A stretch of DNA of 6,348 nt from Phycisphaeraceae bacterium (GCA_020851395.1 JADZCW010000245.1:1-6348); one strand, 5' to 3'; shown: positions 1-6,209, counted from the stretch's first letter. Translations and numbers: made by a program. Notes: generated from the letters alone by a model not told the origin.

Positions 1-541
1 CCGGGTCGATCGCGATCGTCGCCGCGATGGGCGACAACGCCAACGACGAACCGAGAAACAGGTGGCAGAGCCAGGTGTAGCGCTTGGTGAAGCTGTAGAG
101 CGCCAGCCACCCACCCACGAGGGGGCTGAGCACGACCGGCCATGGATTCCCGTTGACGAGCCAGAATCCCCCCGCGGCAAGGACGAAGCCGGCAAAACAG
201 ACGACCGCCGCCCCCAGCACGAACGATCGTGAGAGTCGGCCGGCGGGGATGGCCCGCCTGGCGGTGCGAGGGTTCTGGGCGTCGAGCCCGGCGTCGGCCC
301 AGCGATTGACGGACATGGCCAGCGTGCGGGCCAGGACCATGCACACGACCAGCAGCGTCAACTCCAGCACGCCCGGCAGTCGACCGCGGTGGCTCGCCGC
401 CAGGAAGGTCGCCAGCAAGGCGAAGGGCAACGCAAAGACCGAGTGGCTGAGCTTGATGTCCCGGGCCAGCGCCGCCATGGAGGTCAGTAGGGATCGGTCC
501 TGTCCGGTCGTCGGTTGGGGGATCGTCGTCATCGCGGGCAT
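1..541 (-). CDS. ubiA: UbiA-family polyprenyltransferase, C-terminus cut off by window edge
   Basis: This integral membrane enzyme transfers a polyprenyl chain from a polyprenyl diphosphate to an aromatic acid in quinone synthesis. Only the first 180 residues are present; family members usually have about 290. The first Asp-rich motif, which binds Mg-diphosphate, reads NRWADAGLD (residues 79-87). It is followed by NPRTARRAIPAG (90-101) and YSFTKRYTWLCHLFLG (149-164), both hallmarks of the family. Hydrophobic segments lie near 33-50, 58-77, 106-130 and 134-150. The second Asp motif lies outside the window. The wording SHSVFALPFAL and NPRTARR resembles the MqnP-like group of the futalosine menaquinone pathway more than E. 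coli UbiA, so mqnP may be the better symbol. The start is ATG at 541, three bases after the ubiX stop; a second ATG at 532 is possible. No clear ribosome site is visible, so coupling to ubiX is likely. The family is secure, the exact substrate is not. Confidence 0.93.
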   Translation of the reverse strand, partial: MPAMTTIPQPTTGQDRSLLTSMAALARDIKLSHSVFALPFALLATFLAASHRGRLPGVLELTLLVVCMVLARTLAMSVNRWADAGLDAQNPRTARRAIPAGRLSRSFVLGAAVVCFAGFVLAAGGFWLVNGNPWPVVLSPLVGGWLALYSFTKRYTWLCHLFLGSSLALSPIAATIAIDP

Positions 542-544
542 GGT

Positions 545-1174
545 TCAGGCGTCTTCGTGGGAGGGCGCTTCGAGGGGATTCTCGCCCCAGCGCACGGACA
601 GGCTGTGCGGCACGCCCAGCAGATCCAGCACGCGGGCGACGACGGTGTCCACGACCTGCTCGATCGAGCGTGGCAGCGTGTAGAAGCTCGGGTTGGCCGG
701 GCAGACAATGGCCCCGGCCTCGGTGACCTGCTGCATGTTGCGGATCTCGACCAGGCTCAATGGCGTCTCACGGTGCACAAGGATGAGCCGGCGGCGCTCC
801 TTGAGGGCCACCGCCGCGGCGCGGTGCAGCAGGTTGTCCGCCCGCCCGTGGGCGACAGCGGCGAGCGAATTAACCGAGCAGGGGATAATGACCATTCCGT
901 CGTGAAGGAATGACCCGCTGGCGATCGATGCGCCGACGTCACGGTAGGGGTGCAGCGTGAGGTTGGTGATCCGCCCATCTGCCCCGGGCGATCGCTTGGT
1001 CAGGGCGGACAGGTCCAGGCCCTCGATGCCCAGCTCATCGTGCAGCACCCGCTGGCCCAGCGGCGAAACGACCAGTTGCACGTCCACGTCGGCCTCGAGC
1101 AGGAGGCAAAGCAATCGCTGCGCGTAGAGCGCGCCGCTGGCGCCGCTGATGCCGACAACGATGCGTGGGGGCAT
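545..1174 (-). CDS. ubiX: Flavin prenyltransferase UbiX
   Basis: UbiX joins a dimethylallyl group to reduced FMN, giving the prenylated FMN cofactor needed by UbiD-type decarboxylases. It is cytosolic and normally a dodecamer. The protein has 209 residues, slightly longer than the usual 185-200. The N-terminal FMN-binding loop is GISGASG (residues 8-14). Other family blocks are SIASGSF (83-89), PCSVNSLAAVAHG (98-110), DNLLHRAA (113-120), LKERRRLILVHRETPL (124-139) and PANPSFY (159-165). The C-terminal tail contains RWGE, which is common in UbiX. The ATG at 1174 places the FMN loop at the expected distance from the N-terminus. The gene runs three bases ahead of a UbiA-type prenyltransferase, which points to quinone synthesis. 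In organisms using the futalosine route the UbiX-like partner is called MqnM. No ubiD/mqnL partner gene is visible here. Family assignment is firm; pathway assignment is by context. Confidence 0.96.
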   Translation of the reverse strand: MPPRIVVGISGASGALYAQRLLCLLLEADVDVQLVVSPLGQRVLHDELGIEGLDLSALTKRSPGADGRITNLTLHPYRDVGASIASGSFLHDGMVIIPCSVNSLAAVAHGRADNLLHRAAAVALKERRRLILVHRETPLSLVEIRNMQQVTEAGAIVCPANPSFYTLPRSIEQVVDTVVARVLDLLGVPHSLSVRWGENPLEAPSHEDA

Positions 1175-1180
1175 GGCAGT

Positions 1181-1209
1181 AGTATAGCCTTGACGATCGC
1201 TGACGAGAC
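1181..1209 (-). promoter_or_regulatory. Possible promoter just ahead of ubiX
   Basis: Read on the minus strand, a perfect-looking -10 hexamer TATACT lies at 1186-1181, only six bases before the ubiX ATG. At 17 bp spacing the -35 position (1209-1204) reads GTCTCG, a poor match to TTGACA; TCGTCA at 1206-1201 is a better hexamer but leaves only 14 bp. If used, transcription would begin at or within a few bases of the start codon, giving a nearly leaderless mRNA. That would fit the lack of a ribosome site ahead of ubiX. It could equally be chance in an intergenic stretch. Confidence 0.3.
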
Positions 1210-1269
1210 GTCTTTTCGCGGCGATCCCCCCGCGACGGCGACGGCCCCGCTCGATATTCGACGATGAAG

Positions 1270-1283
1270 CCCCGACTCCGGGG
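1270..1283 (-). terminator. Small GC hairpin directly after the gene ending at 1285 (weak terminator candidate)
   Basis: A perfect inverted repeat CCCCG-(4 nt)-CGGGG starts one base past the TAA stop of the upstream gene. It would fold into a five-base-pair, all-GC stem with a tetraloop. On the minus strand it is followed by CTTCATCG, so it lacks a proper T-run and is weak as an intrinsic terminator. It may mark the 3' end of the upstream group or protect that end from decay. The other 95 or so bases before ubiX hold no other feature that I can support apart from the promoter candidate. Confidence 0.35.
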
Positions 1284-1284
1284 T

Positions 1285-2130
1285 TTATCCCCCGCCCAGG
1301 CCCACGCCCTGCGACTTGACCCCCATCGTCATGCCGTTGCTCGACAGGTCCAGCCTCGTCAGACGCGTTCCCTCGGGGGCGCCCATTTTACGCATCACGT
1401 CGGACAGGTCGTAGGTCTGGCCGTGAGCCAGTTCCTCGAGCTGTTTGCGCCGTTCAGGAGGCACCTGATCCAGGGCCTGCTGAGCGGCGTCGGCGGCGCT
1501 CTTGCCCTTGACCGGCACCTGGCCGCCGCGGACCTGCGTCATACGGAGGTACACGCGATTCTCGGATTCGAGCCGGACGTCGATCACGGCGCTGACGACC
1601 TGGTGATAGGACTCATGGTTGATCTGCATGGCCACGACGGCCTTGCCGCCCTCGATGGTCACCATGGGCTCCGAGGCCCAGGAGGGCATGCTCACACCCT
1701 GGGACTGCAGTTCCTGCGGGCCGTAGGTCTCGAGCCAGTCGTTCAGATCGTCGACGGGCACTTCGACGCAGCGGTTGCCGTCCTCGTCCACGGGCAGGCT
1801 CTCCCACAGCTCGGCCAGTTCCTCGTCACTGACGTTGCCGGCCAGACTTGTGAGTCGAGCATGGTGAGTATCGTCGCCCGTCGGTCGGCCCGCGCCGCCG
1901 CGGAAGAGGGCCGCGATGTTTTTCTTGAGGTCAGCGGCCCGTTGCCTGGCCTGCTCGGGTGTTCGTGTGGTTCGGCGGGTCTGCTCGGTCGTCCAGTAGG
2001 CGGGCGGCGTGAACCAGAGCCATGCCAGCGTGCCGACGCCGGCCAAGAGCAGGACGACCATCACCGCACCGACCCGCAGCAAGAGCCGCAGGAGGGGTCG
2101 TTTCCGGGGCTGTAGGGGTGTGCTGGCCAT
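1285..2130 (-). CDS. Membrane-anchored protein of unknown function (paralogue of the preceding gene)
   Basis: I do not recognise a named family. The 281-residue protein begins with a basic stretch (RKRPLLRLLLR, 9-19), then one hydrophobic helix at about 17-41, and PPAYW right after it. This fits a signal anchor with the rest of the protein outside the inner membrane. A charged, probably helical linker covers about 50-110. A conserved-looking core follows: VPVDDLNDWL (124-133), a beta-rich stretch at 155-200 (MVTIEGGKAVVAMQI, then AVIDVRL and RVYLRM), and GGQVPVKGK (202-210). A helical region (212-250) and a Gly-rich tail close it. The same order, anchor then DLNxWL then paired beta strands then a 'G-x-(V/I)-P' turn, occurs in the gene ending at 2181, so the two look like diverged paralogues. 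The layout recalls YpmS-like (DUF2140) anchored proteins, but that is a guess. The start is ATG at 2130, 50 bp after the neighbour's stop, with no obvious Shine-Dalgarno site. Confidence 0.85.
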   Translation of the reverse strand: MASTPLQPRKRPLLRLLLRVGAVMVVLLLAGVGTLAWLWFTPPAYWTTEQTRRTTRTPEQARQRAADLKKNIAALFRGGAGRPTGDDTHHARLTSLAGNVSDEELAELWESLPVDEDGNRCVEVPVDDLNDWLETYGPQELQSQGVSMPSWASEPMVTIEGGKAVVAMQINHESYHQVVSAVIDVRLESENRVYLRMTQVRGGQVPVKGKSAADAAQQALDQVPPERRKQLEELAHGQTYDLSDVMRKMGAPEGTRLTRLDLSSNGMTMGVKSQGVGLGGG

Positions 2131-2180
2131 GGGGAATGCAGGGATCCGGACGCCCGCACGCCCCCAGATCAGGCGGACGT

Positions 2181-2945
2181 CTAGGGGTGCTGGTCCTCGA
2201 CGTTTAATGTCAGATCGACCTTCTGAGGGATGAGCTTAATGGCCTCGATGGTCCACCGCCGTCCGTCGTACCAGCCGTTGGGTGGATAACGAGGGTCCAG
2301 GGGCGTGCCGTGGCGAAGCGCGGAGAGGGGGGGCCAGATCTCCAGGTCATACTCGCGGAGAAAGTGTTCGAGCCCCTCGGCCACGGGTCCGATAGGAATC
2401 GAGAGCCTGCCGCCGAGGATGCGGTTGGCGCGGGCGATGAGCTGGCCGTCGGGTCTTTGCAGGATAGTGAAGTCGGCGGTGAAGACCTGCTCCCATTTCT
2501 TGTGGGTATAGGCCAGGGCGACCAGCAGGCGATCCTCGTGGATCTGCACGACGACCGAGCCGAGGTTCGCCAGCATCGGCGGGGGCTTGGGCGAGAAGCT
2601 GTGCTCGATCCAGTCGTGCAGGCGATGGGCGAGCCAGGCGTTGAGGTCCGCGTCGGTGAAGGTCAGCGTGTACCGGCCGGGCTGGCCGTAAAGGCTGGAG
2701 ATGACCTTCTGCTCGGTCAGCACAGCCTGGTCGACCTGGCGGCCAAGCTGCTGGGCGTCGTCGGTGTGGTACTGGGCCTGGGCCTGTTTCCAGAAGGCGG
2801 GCCTGGCATGCCAGAGGAAGTAAAAGATCAGCGCGGCCACGGCCACGGCGGTCAGCAGGCCCAGGACCGTCAGCAGCAGGCCGCGCCAGCCGATGCGCCA
2901 CCGCAGCTTTCGCAGGGGATGGAGGATAGAGGGCGTGGTGGTCAT
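2181..2945 (-). CDS. Membrane-anchored protein of unknown function (paralogue of the following gene)
   Basis: This 254-residue protein has no family I can name. A basic N-terminus (residues 11-21) leads into a single transmembrane helix at about 22-45, followed by HARPAFW, echoing PPAYW in the next gene. A short helical stretch (58-85) precedes YTLTFTDADLNAWL (92-105), then beta-strand-like segments VVVQIHEDRLLVALAY (131-146), VFTADFTILQ (154-163) and GQLIARANRILGG (167-179), and LSIPIG (181-186). The C-terminal part includes EIWPPL and ends with an alternating hydrophobic strand (about 231-250). It is probably an inner-membrane protein with its soluble domain outside the cytoplasm. I chose the ATG at 2945, which overlaps the upstream stop codon as ATGA. 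Earlier in-frame starts, as far as 3167, would overlap the upstream gene by up to 220 bp and add an Arg/Pro/Gly-rich stretch typical of an antisense or shifted GC-rich frame. Confidence 0.87.
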   Translation of the reverse strand: MTTTPSILHPLRKLRWRIGWRGLLLTVLGLLTAVAVAALIFYFLWHARPAFWKQAQAQYHTDDAQQLGRQVDQAVLTEQKVISSLYGQPGRYTLTFTDADLNAWLAHRLHDWIEHSFSPKPPPMLANLGSVVVQIHEDRLLVALAYTHKKWEQVFTADFTILQRPDGQLIARANRILGGRLSIPIGPVAEGLEHFLREYDLEIWPPLSALRHGTPLDPRYPPNGWYDGRRWTIEAIKLIPQKVDLTLNVEDQHP

Positions 2946-3643
2946 GCGGAGGTGGGCGAGGCGAGTGCGTGGGCGGCGTCCCAGAGGCGCTGGTGCAGGA
3001 TCTCGTGGTCGAGCACGACGTCGAGGCATCGCTCCAGGTCCGCCAGTCGCTGCGGCGTGCCCGGGGGCGAGTTGACGGCACTGATCGCCGCGTCGCCCAG
3101 GCCCTCGGCCGCGGCGAGGAAATACCCCGCGGCCTGGGCGCGATCGGGGGCAGTCACGTCCAGCCAACGGTCAAGCATACGGCCCGCCGGCCCGGGGAGT
3201 TCGACGCGCACCTTCGGGGCGTGGAAGGATTCGATCTGCCACCGTGCCGAACCCGCATCGCATCGGGCCAGCAGAACCTCGACGTGCAGGTGATGTGCCA
3301 GGGCATGCCGGTGCAGCGCAAGAGCATGGGCGGCGGTGAAGGGCTCAGTCAAGAGGATGCAGCCGGCGGATCGGCCCTGCATCGGGGCGACGGGGTCTGA
3401 GCCCGGCGTGAGGTCCGACGTGCCCAGACGGATCGGGCCGTCGGCCGCGATGATGCGTCGTTGGCGACGGCACTCCTGCAGGGGCAGGAGGATGCGGGCA
3501 TAGTCGGACCAGAGCCGCTGGTCGCGGGCGGCCGCCAGGGCCTCGAGGCACAGCCGCTCGGCCGCGAGGTAATCCATGCGGGCCAGCGCCACGCTGGCGG
3601 ACTCCATCAAACTGTTGAGGTCGTCGCCGCTCACAGAGCGCAT
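2942..3643 (-). CDS. Hypothetical protein with TPR-like N-terminal helices
   Basis: The product is 233 residues, has no signal peptide or membrane helix, and is probably cytosolic. Residues about 9-62 look like a helical repeat pair of TPR type: ALARMDYLAAERLCLEAL (19-36) has the spaced small and aromatic residues of a TPR, followed by a second helix pair ending in ECRRQRR (57-63). The middle contains a likely alpha/beta segment: CILLTEPF (95-102), a His-rich helix (107-120, HRHALAHHLH at its end), VEVLLARCD (121-129) and a strand pair WQIESFHAPKVRVELP (135-150). The last third is mostly helical, including a long amphipathic helix (197-229). I recognise no catalytic motif. It is the first gene of the unknown-function group and its stop overlaps the next start by four bases, so its product may work with the two anchored proteins. 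The start is ATG at 3643, 45 bp after the permease stop, with only a G-rich stretch as a possible ribosome site. Confidence 0.85.
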   Translation of the reverse strand: MRSVSGDDLNSLMESASVALARMDYLAAERLCLEALAAARDQRLWSDYARILLPLQECRRQRRIIAADGPIRLGTSDLTPGSDPVAPMQGRSAGCILLTEPFTAAHALALHRHALAHHLHVEVLLARCDAGSARWQIESFHAPKVRVELPGPAGRMLDRWLDVTAPDRAQAAGYFLAAAEGLGDAAISAVNSPPGTPQRLADLERCLDVVLDHEILHQRLWDAAHALASPTSA

Positions 3644-3688
3644 TCTACCGCCCCCACCGTAAGTTTCTTGCGGATTCTGTTTTTAGCG

Positions 3689-4678
3689 TCAGCCCGCCAG
3701 CCACCAGATCAGCAGCGGCATGGGGATCACGAGGAACAGGACGGTGTTCACCAGCCAGACTGCGTTGGCCAGGCGGACGTCCATGTCAAAGAGGCTTGCC
3801 CACAGCACGGTGATCAGGGCGGCGGGCATGAAGGACTCGATGATCATCACCTTGCGGGCCACCGGATCGAGCGGGCCGAGCAGGGCCTCGATGGCCAGGA
3901 TCAGGCCATACGTCAGCAGGGGGATGCCCAGGAAGCGGATGGCGGCGACCAGCGCGTGGTGGGGCAGGTAGCGGGTGACGTCGCTCCAGCGCAGGCGCAG
4001 GCCGATGCCGAAGTAGGCCGTGAACCCGCCGGCGAAGAGTAGCGCGTCCTTGATGCCCAGGCGGTCGATGACCGTCGGGTAAGGCACGTGAAACGCCGCG
4101 AGCAGGACGCCGGTCAACGCCCCGTAAAGCAGCAGGCCGCGGACGTCCAGGAGCGTGCGGGCGATGAGCCTTGCGGGTGTGGGGATATTTCCGGGGGCGG
4201 GGTCCCACTTGGCCAGCAGCGGGAAGAATGACAGCACGCCCACGATCTGCATCACCGACACCGCCGCGACGGCGTAGGCCAGGGCGATGTTGGCCGGGGC
4301 CAGCAGGCTGTAGCAGAGATACCCACCGAGGGTGAAGCCCAGATTGCCTTGTCCGCAGGCGACGGTCATCACGCCCATCTGGTCGTTGACGCATCCGAGC
4401 CTGCGGGACAGGGGAATTGAGCCATAGCCCGCCACGGCCACGACGACGGGAATCACCAGCAGCGCCCAGGCCGTCGAGATCTCGATGGGCAGGTTCCAGA
4501 CCGCTATCAGGCCCACGCCGGGGAAGAGGATCACGGCGGTGACGAAGTTGAATCGCCGGCTCCAGAGCGTCGAAACCTCGTCCGACACGGCTGGGTGACG
4601 TCGGACGACATACCCGCCGGCCAGCGACGCGGTGCAGCAGGAAGTGAAGGCGATGAACTTGATCGTGCCGGCGTCCAT
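3689..4678 (-). CDS. AEC-family (auxin efflux carrier-like) permease
   Basis: This 329-residue inner-membrane protein has about ten hydrophobic segments (near 5-24, 44-62, 69-88, 103-123, 131-154, 180-198, 211-227, 241-264, 274-296 and 304-326), as expected for AEC/BART-superfamily carriers of about 300-330 residues. The helix-breaking block ACGQGNLGFTLG (107-118) matches the family's first crossover motif, usually written G-N-x-G-F/Y. ESFMPAALITVLWASLFDMD (281-300) matches the second conserved block. Known members move small carboxylates such as malate or malonate, or amino-acid-like compounds; the substrate here cannot be read from sequence. The gene follows aspartate kinase by 58 bp on the same strand, so aspartate-family metabolites are a reasonable but unproven guess. 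I prefer the ATG at 4678; in-frame GTG at 4696 and TTG at 4705 would add nine residues or fewer of unremarkable sequence and none has a good ribosome site. Confidence 0.88.
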   Translation of the reverse strand: MDAGTIKFIAFTSCCTASLAGGYVVRRHPAVSDEVSTLWSRRFNFVTAVILFPGVGLIAVWNLPIEISTAWALLVIPVVVAVAGYGSIPLSRRLGCVNDQMGVMTVACGQGNLGFTLGGYLCYSLLAPANIALAYAVAAVSVMQIVGVLSFFPLLAKWDPAPGNIPTPARLIARTLLDVRGLLLYGALTGVLLAAFHVPYPTVIDRLGIKDALLFAGGFTAYFGIGLRLRWSDVTRYLPHHALVAAIRFLGIPLLTYGLILAIEALLGPLDPVARKVMIIESFMPAALITVLWASLFDMDVRLANAVWLVNTVLFLVIPMPLLIWWLAG

Positions 4679-4736
4679 GGGGTTGCCGATCGTCACGTGG
4701 CGCAACGGCCGAGGGAGGAATACTTCCGGGGGGGTA

Positions 4737-6056
4737 TCAGCCGACGAACGCGCCGTAGATCGCCCGCATCGCCTTCTCGAAGTCGGAGTTCTGCACGCCG
4801 ACGATGATGTTGATTTCGCTCGAACCCTGGTCGATCATGCGAATGTTCACGCCGGCCTGGGCCAGAGCGCCGAAGACCCTCGCGGCCATGCCGGGGATGT
4901 AGGCCATCCCTCGCCCCACGGTGGCGATCAGGGCCATCTGCGGGTAGACGTCCAGGTCGTCGGGCTGGCACTCCCGGCGGATGTCGTCGAGCACGGCGTC
5001 GAGCTTGCCGTTGATCGCCGCGTCGGCCACCACCACGCTCATGGTGTCGATGCCGCTGGGGCAGTGCTCGAAGCTCACCCCGTGCGACTCGAGCACGCCC
5101 AGCAGCTTGCGGCCGAAGCCGATCTCGGCGTTCATCATCGCCTTTTCCAGGGCGATGACGGTGAAGTCCTTGCGCCCGGCGATGCCTGTGATGGTGCCCG
5201 TGGCGTCGTTGCGGACGTGCTCCTCGGGCAGGATCAGCGTGCCGGAGTGGTCCGGGGCGTTGGTGTTGCGAACGTTGACGGGGATCGCGGCCCGGCGGAC
5301 GGGGAAGATCGCCTCGTCGTGCAGCACCGTCGCGCCCATGTAGGCCAATTCGCGCAGCTCGCGATAGGTGACCTTGCCGATGCTCTTGGCCCCGGGCACG
5401 ACGCGCGGGTCGGCCATCAGCAGGCCCGAGACGTCGGTCCAGTTCTCGTACACGTCGGCCTTGGCGCCCGCGGCGACGATGGCGCCGCTGATGTCCGACC
5501 CGCCGCGACTGAAGGTCTTGACCTTGCCGTCGTGGGTCGAGCCATAGAACCCGGGCACCACCGCCTGCGGCGTCTTGCCCAGCCGGGCGTGCAGGGCTGC
5601 CAGCGACCGATCCAGGTCCAGCGTGCCCTGACGACTGAAGAAGATCACCTCGGCCGCGTCGATGAAGGGCCAGCCCAGGAAGTCGGCCAGGATCAGGCCG
5701 CTGAGGTATTCGCCGCGGCTGGCGACGTAGTCCGCCGTCGCGCCGTCGGCGATGGCCTTCTTGACCTCGGCCAGCGGCTTGCGGATGTCGAGCTTGACAC
5801 CCAGCTCACATGCGATCTGCTCATACCGCTCCGCCAGCAGCCTGAAGACCTCGTCGAAGGGCACTTTCTGCGTCACGTGGGTCTGGCAGAGGTAGAGCAG
5901 GTCGGTGATCTTGGGGTCGTCCTTGGTGCGCTTGCCAGGCGCGGAGGGCACAACGAACCGCCGCTCGGGGTCAGACTCGAGGATGGCCCTGACCTTGCGG
6001 AACTGAGCGGAGTCAGCCAGGGACGTTCCGCCGAACTTGCAGACCTTTAGGCCCAT
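4737..6056 (-). CDS. lysC: Aspartate kinase
   Basis: Aspartate kinase phosphorylates L-aspartate with ATP, the first step toward lysine/diaminopimelate, threonine and methionine. The 439-residue cytosolic protein has the amino-acid-kinase domain (about 3-280) and two C-terminal ACT domains (about 290-360 and 372-437). Visible motifs are KFGGTS (7-12), SAPGKRTKDD (38-47), SRGEYLSG (113-120), SRGGSDISGAI (183-193), YENWTDVSGLLMADPRVV (203-220), ELAYMGATVLHDEAIFP (236-252) and IPVNVRNTN (258-266). DQGSSEINIIVGV (409-421) is the typical last ACT strand. The length and the GKRxKDD sequence resemble the roughly 450-residue monofunctional type found in many clostridia and Bacillus (YclM-like) rather than the shorter Corynebacterium type. 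ACT domains imply feedback inhibition by lysine and/or threonine. No homoserine dehydrogenase domain is fused. I chose ATG at 6056 because KFGGTS then begins at residue 7 and an AGGTG ribosome site lies six bases upstream; a GTG at 6098 would add a Pro/Ser-rich extension. Confidence 0.96.
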   Translation of the reverse strand: MGLKVCKFGGTSLADSAQFRKVRAILESDPERRFVVPSAPGKRTKDDPKITDLLYLCQTHVTQKVPFDEVFRLLAERYEQIACELGVKLDIRKPLAEVKKAIADGATADYVASRGEYLSGLILADFLGWPFIDAAEVIFFSRQGTLDLDRSLAALHARLGKTPQAVVPGFYGSTHDGKVKTFSRGGSDISGAIVAAGAKADVYENWTDVSGLLMADPRVVPGAKSIGKVTYRELRELAYMGATVLHDEAIFPVRRAAIPVNVRNTNAPDHSGTLILPEEHVRNDATGTITGIAGRKDFTVIALEKAMMNAEIGFGRKLLGVLESHGVSFEHCPSGIDTMSVVVADAAINGKLDAVLDDIRRECQPDDLDVYPQMALIATVGRGMAYIPGMAARVFGALAQAGVNIRMIDQGSSEINIIVGVQNSDFEKAMRAIYGAFVG

Positions 6057-6179
6057 GGAAGGCACCTGCCGGGAAGGAGAAATAGAGGGCGGGAACACAC
6101 AATACGTCGTGTGAGCCGAGTAATTTAACGGCCTTGTCGGTGAATGTCACACGCGAGCAGCTCCCGGGGGCAGGCGGAC
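6057..6179. other. Intergenic region between aspartate kinase and the tRNA promoter
   Basis: This stretch holds the leader and presumably the promoter of the aspartate kinase gene on the minus strand. No convincing -35/-10 pair is visible; TTAAAT at 6128-6123 is a weak -10 candidate. CGTGTGA (6108-6114) and TCACACG (6147-6153) form a perfect seven-base inverted repeat, and CACAC (6096-6100) with GTGTG (6109-6113) forms an overlapping alternative. I see no lysine riboswitch, which would be longer and have recognisable conserved stems. A plus/minus reading frame running from the tRNA into this region is an antisense shadow and not a gene. Confidence 0.4.
6063..6067 (-). promoter_or_regulatory. 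Ribosome binding site of the aspartate kinase gene
   Basis: AGGTG on the minus strand is complementary to the 3' end of 16S rRNA and lies six bases before the ATG at 6056. It is the clearest Shine-Dalgarno site in the window and decides between that ATG and the upstream in-frame GTG at 6098. Confidence 0.55.
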
Positions 6180-6207
6180 TCGACAAAGGCCCGGCGAACC
6201 CTATACT
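6180..6207 (+). promoter_or_regulatory. Sigma70-type promoter of the tRNA-Leu gene
   Basis: TCGACA (6180-6185, five of six matches to the -35 consensus) and TATACT (6202-6207, five of six matches to the -10 consensus) are separated by 16 bp. Transcription would start near 6214, giving a leader of roughly 40 bases before the mature tRNA. The position and orientation fit the tRNA gene at 6253. It lies in the 196 bp intergenic region shared with the divergent aspartate kinase gene. Confidence 0.65.
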
Positions 6208-6209
6208 TT

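Noticed and set aside
153..683. Plus-strand frame of 176 codons opposite the UbiA-type gene
   Set aside because: The minus strand carries clear UbiA motifs over the same bases; the plus-strand product is Ser/Thr/Arg-rich and featureless.
1264..2115. Plus-strand frame of 283 codons opposite the anchored-protein gene
   Set aside because: It is the antisense shadow of the 281-residue gene. The minus-strand frame has a proper membrane anchor and paralogue-like motifs; the plus-strand one is His/Gly-rich without any domain.
2946..3167. Longer N-terminus for the 254-residue anchored protein, beginning at 3167
   Set aside because: The extra residues overlap the TPR-like gene in another frame and are Arg/Pro/Gly-rich. 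The ATGA overlap start at 2945 places a basic stretch and membrane helix correctly at the N-terminus.
2310..3293. Plus-strand frame of 327 codons across two minus-strand genes
   Set aside because: It spans the junction of two well-supported minus-strand genes, is rich in Gly, Gln, Arg and Asp, and shows no motif.
4679..4736. Terminator between aspartate kinase and the permease
   Set aside because: Only short weak repeats are present (for example GGAA-GTA-TTCC on the minus strand, and GTTGC/GCAAC arms 15 bases apart) and there is no T-run, so I do not call a terminator.
4632..6050. Long plus-strand open frame of 472 codons opposite the aspartate kinase gene
   Set aside because: It mirrors the kinase gene almost end to end. 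The translation is dominated by Gly, Ala, Val, Asp, His, Leu and Arg with no recognisable domain, as expected for the antisense frame of a GC-rich gene. The opposite strand encodes an unmistakable enzyme.
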